A stretch of 64,000 nt of DNA, from NCBI GenBank assembly GCA_014549065.1, contig JACDOX010000162.1, forward strand, positions 1,515,240 through 1,579,239, given 5' to 3'. The position numbers were made by a program, and so were the translations under genes. Every line of letters starts with the position of its first letter. Position 1 is the first letter of the stretch. The notes beneath the pieces are model-generated. The model was not told the DNA's origin. It made no database searches and saw only the letters and a program-made list of their open reading frames with translations. Below, one piece after another: positions 1-12,800 of the stretch. This DNA is from Cardinalis cardinalis (taxonomy: Eukaryota > Chordata > Aves > Passeriformes > Cardinalidae).

Positions 1-3000
1 TGTTTTGAAAGCAAGTTTCCACAAAGCCCAAAAAATAAAATTACACTGAAATAAGTAAATGCCACAATTTTCATAGTTAGAAATAACTTGTTACCTTGTT
101 AAAGTGATCCTTTACTAAATCTAGCAGGTAGAGACAGAGGATATAATACTTTCTCTCACTGCAAACAGCTCCCTGTTATTCCAGCAGCTGCACACTAGGA
201 ATCACAAAGTATTTCAGAGAACATTCTTAGAAATCAAACCCAGTTGTTTTATTGATTTGTATCTATCTCAGGTAACAAATCTCTTAGAAGGAATGTTTAC
301 AAGCCAGGCTGTTTGACACAGGAATCTGACATTGGTTTACCTTTTCAGTGGAATGAGGACAGCGGAGTTTCCTCTTTCTCTGTGATCCCTTCCCATGACA
401 ACATCATTTCTTATTCATGTGTTTTGTTTAGCTCCATCCATTAGGTGTTACAGCTGTCCTGCAATAAAGCTAAATCCTTACGAGGTGTTCCCTTCCACTG
501 CCACATACTTGGAGAANGTTTGAACCCACATGACATCAAAAAAAGAGAAGGCAAACCTCCCAAATCATAGTACTTCAATTTGATCATATTACACTGCAGT
601 GTTGGCAGATGGGTGGACTTTCCTGGTACTCTCTCCAACTTCTTAGAGGCACAATGAATCCAGAAGTATGTTCTTTGAAGAGATTATACCCTGGAAGAAC
701 AACAGTGAGCACAGGGAAAAGATCCACTTACAAATACACTGCACAGACACTGANTGACCACCCAGCAATGCCAGGAAGTCAAGATTCATTAGGAAATCCC
801 CAGGCACCTTGAACAAAGGAGAGACATACCTGTGGAAAACCAGGGAAACAGTAAAACCCTGCCTCTGAATCCACTGATCTTTAATAGAAAATCTCATTTC
901 TTCAGGTAAAANACAGCTCAGCTCTGAAGCAGCCACTGTTTCAAAGTACAGTCCCATCAAGACAGAGATCCAAGATGCAGTAAAGGTACATGAAAACAAA
1001 AAGAATCCTCCATGTTTCCCCCTCAAACCAGCAGAGAACAGCTCTAGGGTAGATCTCATGGAAAGGGACCTTCTGAAGGTTTGCTCCTCCACGGTGTTCA
1101 GAAGCATTTGAACATCACACAAAGTGTAAACTCAGGGGATGTGGNCTCCTGGCCCTGGAGAAAGTGGAGCTCCCACAGTCGGGTGGNCTTGGAGGGAGTC
1201 CCCAGCCATGGTCCCTTCCCACCTCCAGGCNCTCCAGGGGCAATCCAGTGTCCATCTTTGTGAGCAGAGAGTGAAGAGAAGCACAGAAGATAGAAGGGCA
1301 ATGTCACGACAGAAGACTTTTTTTCTGGGCTCTGGAAAGGTTCTAATAACCACCTTTGCCANTCTAAAATGCACAGAATTTTATACAACCGTGATACCTC
1401 AGAATTCCTGGGCAAACAGGAAATTATTTTGCTTTANTCATTTAATTATGAGTCTGGGTGAAAAGATATCTCCAGTATTCTCTTCGTTCCTCCCAAGAAA
1501 AAGAGATTACTCAGGAGAAAAGGTGTTGTTTTTTCAATGACATACAGGAACTGATTTTTTATTTAATAAAAATACAGTGCTTNTAAATGAGGATGAAAAG
1601 TATATATTATCAAACCACATGAACTCCTCTCTGAAGTCCCCACACACAAAAAAGAGAAAAACACAATGGGCTAATTTCTAAACAAAGAGTTGTGCATTTT
1701 CCCATTTTAAACTGTTTATAAAAACTAAAACCCAGTCAAACTGTACTGAGAGTGAGAAACAAGGGCTTTCAATTCATCCGTGCCTCTTCCTTCAAGTGTG
1801 CCTTTCACCATGTAAGAAAATCCCAAACAATAACAACAAACTAAAGAGCCTAAACTTTTGGCTAAGTTTCCAGCTGCTAATTTTGTCTGTCATGAGCTGC
1901 TATTGTCAGTCTGAGGGAGGGATTATTCCCAACCTTAAAAAAAAAAGAAAAGTAGAAGATGCAAAATATACTCAAAGTAACATCTGTGTTTTCTGATTTT
2001 ATTAAAGCATTTTGTCTTTGTTAAACAGAAATAACAAAACACTGAGCCCTTCCCATCAGTATTCATGACGTCTGCCTTTTCATACAAAACCCTCTGAAAG
2101 AAAATTCCCCCTGGAAAAAAAAATACTCTCCTTATAAAAAAACAGATTGTGAGACAGATGATTGCATTGTTTAATCAAATTTCCATCTGAAAACTCTTTT
2201 CCTNGTTTTAGATTTAGCTCACCCAGTAAGGCACAGGCACTAGGAAGCACGTGGAAGTATAAAGTAGCAGCTCCTCCATTTTATTATCTCCCTTGAGCTT
2301 TGCAATTGGCAATTGAAAAAAGGGGAGGAACAAAAGTAGCAGACATAAATTAAGCCCTGCTTTTTAAAGTTCAAACTGAATTTTCTTTATTTTTCTACAG
2401 CTGTCAGATAAGCAGGGTAAACCCACTAATGCATGTTTAATATATAAAAACTCATAATGTTCAGTAGTACGACCTCCATTGGAGACATTAGTTCAGGCCA
2501 GTGAACTTGGAGTAAGCCAAGTGTGGAAATGTGGAATTGGGCCAGTGACCCCCACCAGTGCCTGTCATATCTGCTGAAAGCAAACTTGTCAAATATAGAA
2601 GGGGCAGAAGGAGGACAAGAGTATCCTTAAACCAGGGAGCAGCAGCAAAGCAAAGATGCCCATCATCTATTCACAGTTGTCTGTTGTTCACTAAGGGCTC
2701 TGGCCGTCTCAGGAACAAAAAGTCTGGTTATAGCCTCAACCTTTCAACCCTGGCTGGTCTGGGGGCCTTTCATTTCACAGGCTCCCCAAAGCTGATGAGT
2801 GATCATAAAGCTATGATACGCTCCTTGCTGTTATCATCTCTTCAGACATACTCTGTACCCAGCAGAACAGGGAGAGGGTATTCCNAGGAGTGCTGGCCTG
2901 CCATAATAAAAGAGCTACTGTTCTTCCCCTTCAGCTACAAAAACAGTCTTTAAAAATAGTTGATTGGTTGTATTAATAGTAATTCTTTAGGATTTTTTTT

Positions 3001-6000
3001 TAATAAATCAAACCATTTAAAATATCTTCCTTACATCCCATCAGTGGTTTTAATTGACTCATGAATGCTTTTCCTGCTGCTTTGGCTGTGGCCTGATTTC
3101 TTTTTTGTCTCCTCAGTTTCATTTGTACAGTTTTATTCCTCAGCAAAACAAGATGCAACTTCCAGGGGAAAATCCTCTACAAGCATTTGATTTCACNGGC
3201 AGGGGAACCACTTAAACCCTCGACATTGCCAACAGAAGACAGAGAACCTGCACTCAATTTGTAAAAAANCCCAAAGAAATTTGTGGAACACTTTCAGCTG
3301 TATTAGCAACAAGCTTTGATGACCTTCCTCAGCGTTCATTTCCCATGTTGTGCGCATTGCTTCCATGACTACTCTGTACTTCTAACTCTCCTTTTTGAAC
3401 AAACATGCTGCAAGTGAGACACCTGATTCTCTCTCCAGCAAGATACCAGTGATGGCCCTTGTGTGAAAGCAGATCTCTGGGGGCTGTTCCCACCCATGGC
3501 TCCCAGAAGGTACCTACCCTACCCACCCAGTCACACATCAGCACTTTTGTCAGACATCATCGAGCACAGCTCTGCTTTTTTAACACAAGAAAGTCTGCTG
3601 GTGCCATTTTGTATTTTCCATTTTGGAGAGTGTGTGCTTAAGAAAGCAAGCTGGATTGCAAAAAATCCCTATAATTTTATCCTCTTCAACACAGATTTCT
3701 GCCCAGCAGATGAAAAGCCTGGTGGTTCTTGCTGTACAAAGCACTCTTTGAGTATGTCCCCAGTGCCTTGCGCCATCCTGTTAACATGCTTGGGTTTGAT
3801 CACATTTTCTTATCCTGGAGATAAAGTTATACTGGGATAATTTTCAGACTTCTTATGCCATGTTCCTCAAANATAACTTCTAGGACAGCCATTTCCACGT
3901 TAGGTATTTTTAAGAGACAGGTTTAAGGTTTTCATGATATTTCTCATTTTGTTTGTTCCACTGAGATAAACTTTAGGGTCCTGAGTGAACTGTGGTCTAC
4001 CAAAACAACTATTTACAAACTATTTACAAATTTGAAAGAAATACATATTACCACATGTATAATTTCTGGCTTCAGTCCCAGAGAGGTAGATGAGGCAAAA
4101 CAATTAGCCTAATATACNGAGGAATAAATAATTTAAGTAACTTATTTTTACATGAGTGTCTCCTCTTGAGTTAATTATGCAGACAGGCGTTGGAAGAAAA
4201 GTAAGGACTCCACANAGATACTAAAAAAAAAGATATTATTTATGTAACAACTAGATTTTATAGCTGGTAGCTACTGTTTACAGTTAATAAGGTGAGCTAA
4301 TTGTAGCTTCTGCTGTATCAAACACAAGGGTTCAAATACAGCATCACACTGGAGTATTACACCAAATGTCATTTAAGTGATGTTACATTTTCAATAAATC
4401 CTAAAGCCAAAAAAAANCCCAAACAAACAAACAAAACAAAACCCCTACCAACAAACAAAAAAACCCCATAACCATTGCAAGACTTTATATTACAAAAATG
4501 GAGAGAAAAAAATTCATAGGCACACAAGTGATGTATTCCTTATATATTCCTATATTATTTGCCCACAGTAACCAAGTCTGCTTAATGACAAAGAGGAAAT
4601 CACTGCTAAGCCATCTCATGAATATAAATCTCTGTTTCAGGGAAAATTCTCAGAATGTAATTGACCAAAAAAACCTTAAACTGAAAGCCCTGAAAGTAAA
4701 CTGTGTCATCATTCAGCCTCATTACTACTTCCAGCTTAAAATGAGGGGTGGTTATTGAGTACTGTCAAAATATTATCAACTTCACAAGCCCTGAGGATGA
4801 TTCCTGTGCACTCAGCCTGGTGAGATGGACCTTAATCTGCCNCCATTACCTCTGAGACACACCACCTTCATGTGGAAAAAAAAAAATCCCATAAGAAGAC
4901 CTGTTTCCAAATTCTTGCTGCTAACAGCATTATGAAGCTCAGTCTATCATTTATTATTTTGCATGTTATTTATTAGAAAGCTTACAGACAGTCCTGAGAA
5001 TATTTAAGGATCCAGAGATAGAAATCAGCTTATGGAAATGGCTAAACACAGAGATGTGAAAANGATGGCAAGATCAAGTCATCAAAATTCAGAAAGCCTT
5101 AAAAGTCAGACTTAAGGCTGGCCACACAACCTTAAAGGAATCTGAGGAGTTTTGGGCTCAGTGTGCCCTCATTTCCCTCTGTATTTTTGGCTCTGCCACC
5201 CATAGGATCAGAGTACACTCTTAAACCTCCCCACACCTGGGCAGTGATCCCTCTCCTTCTACCACTTCTAACACAGATGAGAAAGCAGAATTTTACTCCA
5301 CAAAAGGTCAGAATGTGAGCAAGTAGCTCATGCAGAGAAGGGACTTTTCCCCCACCCAAGGACTCCAAGTAGTGCAGTTTGGGANGTTTAGGGGTATTCT
5401 TCAGCAAGTCACATTTTGCCACCACCTTGCCCTCCTCTGCTCCCCCCCTCAGGTTTGTTTTCAGTTTGTTTTCCTGCTTGTTATTTCTGGGGCTGAGGTG
5501 AGAAGCACATCTTTGTCTATGGAGTGTTTGGCAGGGTTGGGTGCATCCTTAAGCCCTTTCCCATTACACTGACACTGAACATTCCTATAAACCCCATGGC
5601 CTTTTCCTAACACATTCCTCACCCATACTCCAGGTTTTACTTTAGTAATGACCCCCTTTTTGTGCTACCTGTTCATGCAAACTGAAGACATCATCCGTTT
5701 TTAAGAAGACCCTGTAGGTAGGCATTTAAAATATTTGATAAAATGTGGTACATTTATAGGGTTCCCACAAAATAAATTGGAAGGCTTGGAATTTGGAAGG
5801 CTTTTCACCANAGTGTTTTAGGAGGAGGCATGTCTCAAAAGAGCTGCTACATTTGATTTAGCATTGTTCCTAACAAGAGTTACANAGTTTTCTTTGCCTG
5901 CAAAATTATCTTATTGGTTATTTTTAGAGTTTGGTTCTTTATCTGATCACAATAGATCACTTTGCAATTACAGTAATTTATATATGCTATTTTTTAAAAA

Positions 6001-6738
6001 AGACATCTGCAAGTCCATTTCAGTGTCAAATTTTCAGGGCCTTTACTTGCGAACTGATTTATCTTTTATTTTATGTTATGCACTGACAATCAAGTGGTAG
6101 GCAAACTTGCCTAATAAGAACATTAACATTTCTCCACAATGCAAATGGTTTCACATGGTCAGAGCTCCTCCACATATTCAGTCTTTGCTCAATCTCTTAA
6201 TGTATCAGCACTGCTCTGGGGTGTTCATTAGAAACCAACTATCCCTTATTTGGAATTTTATAAATTGTCTTCCAGTTTTGGATGTACAACCACTGTTCTG
6301 ATGAGACCTGCCTACCCCAAGTCTATTAACCACTTTCAAAACTTCAGATCTTTCCTCTAACAGCAGTTCAAAACCTAAATATGTAATTTCTCTTTCTGAG
6401 CACTATCTCCTCATTTGGTCCTCCCCTGTACCACAAACATGTATCTCATTAGACCACATAACATCCATGTTTAATTATCCTTAGCAGACTAAAATTTGCC
6501 AGTTTCCATATGGCTGATCTGTTCAATCTGCCAGGTTTTTCATTATTTATTCAGGAAAAAAAAAATGGCAATTTACAAAAACAAATTCTTTGTTTCCCCA
6601 CAGAAAGACCAGTTTCTATTCTCTGAGCCAAAAAAACTAGAACTAAACAATATGTACAACAGAAGCAGATGTAGCCATTATGGTGTGGCCTGGTGCTTTG
6701 AGCAAAGGGACAGCACGGGTAAAATTAATGCATTAATA
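1..6738. other. Non-coding single-copy block, AT-rich
   Basis: I see no gene here. Reading frames are short and show no domain, signal peptide or convincing splice-site pairing. The sequence is AT-rich and CpG-poor with isolated ambiguous bases. An A-rich tract with AAAC-type units lies at about 4410-4470. A stretch around 2150-2420 (TTTAATCAAA, CAATTGGCAATTG) looks compact, but nothing places it in a known class. The block is best read as intergenic or intronic bird DNA. Confidence 0.75.
4410..4470. repeat. A-rich simple repeat (AAAC)n
   Basis: A run of A interrupted by C at roughly four- to five-base spacing (AAACAAACAAACAAAAC), followed by CCCC-containing variants. This is low-complexity DNA. 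It could be the remnant poly(A) tail of an old insertion, but no recognisable element body flanks it. Confidence 0.8.
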
Positions 6739-6814
6739 CATTTACTTCAATGTGTTTAACCCCTCCTATTTAACACCATTTACTTCAGCGTGTTTAACCT
6801 CTCCTACTTAACAT
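6739..6814. repeat. Imperfect tandem duplication, 2 x 38 bp
   Basis: Two adjacent 38-bp units (6739-6776 and 6777-6814) both begin CATTTACTTCA and carry GTGTTTAACC, CTCCTA and TTAACA at matching positions. They differ at about five sites, so the duplication is not very recent. The unit has no coding signal and matches no repeat family I recognise. Confidence 0.9.
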
Positions 6815-7712
6815 CATTCANATTATTCTTGTGAGTGCAGGGAAATTTAAACTTCCTCACCCCAGTTTGCTGCAATCCCACCACCAGAATCCTGGTTCTG
6901 TGGATCAAAAGGAAAACACTCAAGAGACCACATACCTAAATATAGCCAGTGCTTTCAGCTGGTGACCAACAGCCTCTCTGGTTGTCGAATTCAGCATCAA
7001 ACNCAGGGATCTATTTTGTATCAACACACTGGAATTGGTTTTTCTGGATGGCATCAATGCCAGGGTCAGCACCGAGGACCAGGGCTGCAGCAGCAGAGCA
7101 AACATTAAGTTATTATGTCCCTTTCAGAGAGCATAAAAGTTACTCTAGCTTGAAGCCATATGGCCCAGAAGCATGTTGACATATCTCAGCAATAAAGGGT
7201 TGTGTTACAGAAGGGACCATGCCCAGGAGATCAAAAAAGCTGGATCGGCTACTTGACCAGTGTCACTCCACTGAACCCGAGCAAAGAGCTGGAACAAAGT
7301 GCCATGAACTCATCTGCACCGCTGTCTAGGAGCAGGGACCTTCAACAATGGCAGCACCTGCCAGATCGCTGCTCCCCTCCCCAATAAAGTCACCAACAGC
7401 CCCCTCACTGTTCTGTCATGTGCCTGGCACAAGGCCCCTATTGTTACCAGCCACTCTCACTCCAATAATTTCTCCTCTAAATGACACTGCACCACCACAG
7501 GTCATTTCAAGGGGACTGAAAAGAAAGATTTTGCATCTGTTTTGAGTTGTAGGCACCAAGGGGGAGGGGGCTCGAAACCCCTTGATAGCTGGCAAATGGT
7601 AATAGCAAAATGTCTCTATTGTTTGTGTCTGAACAAACAACCATACTACATGAGAGTTTTTATTGTCCTGAAGGCAATCTGCCACGATTGCTCCCCTTTG
7701 CCCATACTCTAC

Positions 7713-7738
7713 AGAGAGAGAGAGAAAGAGAGAAAAAA
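7713..7738. repeat. GA-rich microsatellite
   Basis: An interrupted (GA)n run passing into poly(A). It is a short simple sequence repeat with no other content. Confidence 0.85.
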
Positions 7739-7769
7739 ATCTCCACAATAGTCACAGTTAGGAAACCTT

Positions 7770-8370
7770 AGTGAGAGTTTAATGACCAGCTACCAACTAA
7801 TGGATGGTGAGTAACATATGGCAGAGCTTGGCCTCTTCACATATTGATTAAAAATAATTTAAAATTTAAAGCCAAGTTTGTTTGACAAGGTTCCAGCTCC
7901 TCAGCAGCCACTTAACAATCTGAATAAACCTAAAGGGGAAAAGCTTAAATTCTAACTAACCCAAGGCAAAGCAGAACAAAGTCATTGTCACATTACATAA
8001 TTGAATCTATTACATTTACCCAAGATTAACAGCCAACACTTCACGATTTTCTCCCTCTACCTAAAATAGTTGCTGATGCAAACAGCAAAGCAACTCTGCA
8101 ATATTGGGTAACCTTNGTAGAGTGCCTTTATTAGACCCTCTTTATTAAACATCAATATTAATGGCCATAATCAAGACCTGCTAGTCACATTTAAACCACA
8201 TAATATTATTTATTGCAATAGAATGAAGCCCTTGAAGCACCACTTGAGTTCAGTGGTCATATTTTAATACACATCTTTGTATACTTTTTGGATTGATGAA
8301 TGTCAGAAGTTGTAGCACTTGAGATAATTGTTCCTAGTGGATGGATTTAAATAAAGTCTGGATTACTTTT
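7770..8370. promoter_or_regulatory. Candidate conserved non-coding element
   Basis: About 600 bp of AT-rich but complex sequence without simple repeats, CR1 matter or long frames. It contains homeodomain-type cores (TAATGA, ATTAAT, ACTAATGG), TGATTAAAAATAATTT and several TTTATTA-type words. This texture resembles vertebrate conserved non-coding elements around developmental genes. The call is by appearance only; a cross-species alignment was not possible. Ordinary unique intron is the main alternative. Confidence 0.25.
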
Positions 8371-8659
8371 TATTTGCTTTCAAAACCAGCCACANACACT
8401 AATAAATGGATTAGATAAAAGCATAGAAATTACAGTACCTGCCTCTATCAAGAATCAGAGGTGCAGCTAAGAAGATTCCAAGTAAATGAAAGGAACAAAA
8501 ACAAAAACATGCTGGCGATGAATTTTAAATGGCATTTATTTGGAAAAGGAAAAAAAAAGGAAAAGTTCTCTATGGCTCAGCTATACACACAGTAAAGATC
8601 TGGATAAAAACTTGGGGTATTTGGAAGCTGATATAAATTGGTGGCTAAAGAATAAAGAT

Positions 8660-8760
8660 CTCAGTTATTCTCAGGAGACTGCAACCTGCTCCTGATTTGG
8701 GTGCTGAACTGCTCCATAACCTTAGACAGGCCACTCTGTCTCTAGCTTCTCCCTTAGACT
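8660..8760 (+). repeat. Possible MIR-like SINE relic
   Basis: The stretch reads like a decayed forward MIR core: a CTCAGGAGACTGC-type segment, then GGTGCTGAACTGCTCC and ATAACCTTAGACAGG followed by TCTCTAGCTTCTCCC. This order parallels the MIR segments for 'TGTGACCTTGGGCAAG' and 'CTCTGTGCCTCAGTTTCC'. Similarity is loose and could be coincidental. Confidence 0.4.
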
Positions 8761-9287
8761 GTTTTTAGTGGCTTCTACAAAATGTTCTGATCTGTTTTGA
8801 GGCTCTGCCCATTAAATCAACATGAAAGAGTCACCAATATAGGGTTCAGTGCTGAGAGCCCCTTCAGATCCACTGCCAACATTTCCCACGCCTTGCAAAA
8901 TAAAAAGGCAGGTATCAAAAAATTCTCTTTGGAAACGGCACACCCCAGGTACTCAGAGAACACCACCATTACCCTGCTTAAAGCAGCAGTGAGGCAAAAT
9001 ATCTGCCTCATTTGTGATCCATGACTGCCTTGGACCAGCTGAACTGGCAGGAGCTGCAGGATGCAGGGAGCACAAACACTGGGAGCAGCACGGATTCCTT
9101 GGCTCCTGTGAACCCTAGTCAGAAGAAAGCGCAACACACAGAAACTGTGCTGAGGGTGGTTTTGGGTATGAAGGAATGGCAGAGGATGTGTTAGAAAACA
9201 CAGCACTGATGACATGATGGCATATAAAAAAAAGAGAGATGATGGCAGAAATTCTGAGGGAAGAAAATGTGTGTCCTTTTCCTGAGT

Positions 9288-9303
9288 AGCAGCAGCAGCA
9301 GCA
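9288..9303. repeat. (AGC)n trinucleotide run
   Basis: Five AGC units in a row. The run lies in non-coding sequence. It is short enough to be stable but could be polymorphic. Confidence 0.85.
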
Positions 9304-9749
9304 ACGTGGGGANTGGGCAGCACCAGCACAGAGATGCAGCTTGGTTCTCAACCAAGAGGGCCAGATGATTCCATATTTTAGCAAAGTGACTTTAAAATAT
9401 TTTAACAGTTTGACTTGATTACATCTGCTGATGTTTCTTTAATGGAATTGCTAAAATACACTTTAACAGCTGAATTTATTTCTAGAGATCTTCTATTATG
9501 CCAGCACATTAGTTCANGACAGAATTTTGAAAGGGATTAAGCTACAAGTGGATGGAAGACAGAGAGATCCCAAAGTGCCACAGGAGTTAAGATCTAACTT
9601 GTTTAAATGCTTTTATAGGAACACCACAAAAAAACCCTGACTGGATATGAAAATGTCATCTTTGAGCACCTATAGATGTGTCAAAATCTGTCTGGCAACT
9701 ATGCATTAACTGCAGAGTGCTCCTTAGAGATAACAAAGAATGACTGTTG

Positions 9750-9858
9750 CATTTTACTGATTGGAAACTGGAATGTAGCAAGAGATTCTTCCAAGGTCAC
9801 ACAGGAAAATCTGTGTCAACACCAGGATTAGAAGTGAGATCATCTGGCTTCCAGCTCC
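9750..9858 (-). repeat. MIR SINE (ancient), reverse orientation
   Basis: The + strand aligns along about 110 bp with the reverse complement of the MIR core as I know it: ATTTTACTGATTGGAAACTG, a decayed middle, CTTCCAAGGTCACACAGG, then CCAGGATTAGAAGTGAGA and ATCTGGCTTCCAGCTCC. These match, in order, the MIR segments for the CTCATCTGTAAAATG / CAGTTTCC region, the TGTGACCTTGG tRNA-derived/core part and the GGATTCGAACCC box. MIRs are amniote-wide relics and scarce in birds, so this is a very old insertion. A 172-codon open frame crosses it by chance. It is the best-supported MIR in the window. Confidence 0.82.
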
Positions 9859-12800
9859 ATAAAATCATCCTTCCTCTCCAAAAAAATTACTTGTCTTTTC
9901 TAACAATAAAAGCAACTGCAGGAATGGGTGGTCCTCTGTATTTTCTTTTCAAGTTCAGAAATATAAGGAATGATCAGCTCTGGTCCTGCCCTGCATTTGC
10001 ACTTCCTAGATGCTTCCCAAGGATGGCCATGCACATTGAACACAGGGAAGAAGTGAACAGCTTCATTCTCATCTCATCCCTTCCCCTTCACGCTCCCAAC
10101 AGCAAACAACCTAAATCAGGATTAAACAAACTAATCCTCAGCACACTCACTTTTCTTTCAGGTGTCTCCACGGGATCTGACCACATCCCAGCCTTTGGTG
10201 TGGTTTTCAAATCTACAAGGCAGGAAGCACAGGTCTTCATCAAAAGAAGAGGAACAAAGGTTTAGACCAGGAAGTTGCTAAAAATCAGACAGAAGTTATA
10301 TTTTTGAAAGTAGTTTTGAATTCAAAGCTTAGTGCTTCACCTGTTGTATCCACCTGCATCCCAAAAGCCTGAAGGAGATAACTGGGACTCAATGTGGATG
10401 TCAGTACCACCTTGTATTAACTCATATCAGCCAAGCATAAAACATTAAATGATACAAAACTGGGCCATTGCCAATTAGCTGTGCCATTTATTGTGCATTT
10501 GAAGTGCAATATGTTACCTAGGTTTGGTTGATTTTCNTATTTGGGACAACACCAGTGTGCCACACTGGCATGAACACACAAAGACAACTTCTGCAGGATT
10601 GCAGCTGCCACGTGGGCTGCTGGCAGGCCAGGGGTANTGACCAAGTGTCCATTGAAATTATGTTCTCAATTTTATCCATTGTACAAACAGGATAAAACTG
10701 AAGCCTGTAGAAGGAACCCAAATGCCTTCCACAGAAAATACGCTCAGAACACCAAGGGTGCCATCACTTCCTCTCAGGCAGTTGCACGTTGCCCATAAAC
10801 ATCATTGGAGTTTATGTGCACACAAATGATCTCTGAACTATGTGTNGTTAAATTTAATTAAAATCTCCTGTCTGAAGGGAAAAAAAATAGGACCTGAGAG
10901 TGCATTTGGAAGCCATTATGGACAGCCTTTGTGCTCTGTGGAAGGGCACAGCACAGCTGAAATAGCCCTGTCAGTGCACGTGCGGAGGAGCAGGGAAACA
11001 CATGGCACTGCAGAGGGGCAAGGGAAGGCAGAGGAGAGGGGCTGCAGCCTCTGCACTTCCCAGGGACCTTGGATCTTTCTGCCTGGCATCAGGATGCTGG
11101 AATTTTCATCATGGCAAACATTGTCCAAAAGGAAAGCAAAGGAGGGTTAGGAAACCCTCATGGAACAGGTCTGATTGTGCTGCTCACNGAGCCCTGTGAA
11201 GCTGATCTGCCTGAGGAAGGACAGGAGGGCATTTCCAGGGAAGTCAGGGAAGCACAGGCTTTGCATCACATTTGCAGAAGCTCCTGCCACAGATATTTTT
11301 AGGGTCATGGAGGACTTCCTCCTCCCTTCCTTGCCCCCCTTCTGCAAGCAGGTCAAGTAAAAGTCTGCTGCCCTGAGCTATCTCTCTTAGCAATCTGATT
11401 AACATATGGACATACTCTGGCTTACTAAAAATGGGAAATCAATTTGAAAGGCAAGACAAATATTATTTGCTTTCTTCCCATCTGCTGTGATATGTGAACA
11501 CGCCTGCTTTCAGCAGTGATACAGGATTATTGATTTGGGATATTTATAGTGTTTATGCCGTTATCAGGCCAGCTATCAGAAGGCTGTAGGAAAGGCTGTT
11601 TGACCCTACAGGCTATTTAAATATGTAGCTGCTTTAATAAAGTCAGATTTTCTTATTCAAGTTGACAGCAATACTATTTCATGTTGTGCCTAAAGATTCC
11701 ATTTCCTGCTTTGTCACCCACTTCTGGTTGATAGCAAGTCAAATTAAATGTAATTGTTAAAGGTCTCTCCTCTCTCCTGGTGACCCCAATGCATTTCCAG
11801 GCTGCTGCTCTGACCCTCTGGGTCTGCAAAAAGCTGATTTTCACAACGCCATTACCTTTTTACCCATAATCAGGCTGAGTCACTTTGCTGGAGGGAGCAC
11901 AGAAAGCCAGAGGACCNTTTACCATAAGTGCAGACTGGCTTTTAAATAGATGAGTTTTAAGAAGTTTCTCCATAAAAAAATCAAGCCAAATAATTGTGAA
12001 GTGGCCACAGATAACTATCTAAAAGGAGACAGCACCGTGGGCTTCCTGCAGTAGCCCAGGCCAAAATGTGAAATATCCAAATGGATTGCTGCTGAGAACA
12101 TATAGTCAATATATATCTTTCAGAATAATATTTCATCCAACCCATAAACACTTCTCCACATTGCTCAAGCCTTACTAGAACACCCACAAGTTGTCAGGAG
12201 GGCTGATTTTGGAATTAATTAATGAGAGCCTGTGCTCACAGAGAGCTCCATGTAGCAATGTGTGGCTTTGTCAAGGGACATGGTCCACACAGCAATTAGT
12301 CTCAGGAGAAAAAGCACCTTTTAGGATTGGATGAGGATGGCTGATGCTCCTAGAAATACTGNGTTATTTGTGTGACTGTCTCTTGACCCTTCCAGCCTTA
12401 TTATTCTATCATTTTAAGTCGAAAATAACTGGGGAAAAATGTAAGGTACTGGAATATAAGCTAAAAATTAATATACATTAGTTACAAAGTAAAGCATTTA
12501 ATAACCAAGCAGATTTTTAACAAACAGATAATGCACTGAGCTGAGACAGACAAGATTTGTATGTGGTTCTTAGGTCTCTCAAGGCCTTTCTTCAGTCACT
12601 CCTAGATCTTAGACCTGGCTGCTCCCTGTGTGTTGTCACTGCATCCCAGGAAACAGAGCTGGTCCTGGAACAGGGATTCAGCTCAGGTTGATGGAAGATT
12701 GAGACAGGTCAAGCTAAGGCAAACCCCCAAATCTAAAGCAGGNACAGGGCCTGTCAGATCTTCCCTACCATGAAGGATTTGGGGACCTGAGGCCTTCACA

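Larger units (their letters stand above)
6815..8659. other. Non-coding block with GA-rich simple repeat
   Basis: No gene is supported. A GA-rich run (GAGAGAGAGAAAGAGAGA) lies at about 7713-7738. The stretch 7100-7600 is less AT-rich and has open frames of up to 110 codons on both strands, without recognisable domains. The latter part, from about 7770, is described separately as a conserved-looking element. Confidence 0.7.

Noticed and set aside
4325..4345. GGTTCAAATAC resembling a tRNA B box
   Set aside because: No A box or cloverleaf can be formed around it.
8817..9329. 170-codon open frame (-)
   Set aside because: Contains an (AGC)n run and an ambiguous base; hydrophobic stretches are not arranged as a signal peptide or membrane protein and no family is recognised.
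9747..10265. 172-codon open frame (+)
   Set aside because: Its first part is MIR SINE sequence and the rest has no domain; the frame is accidental.
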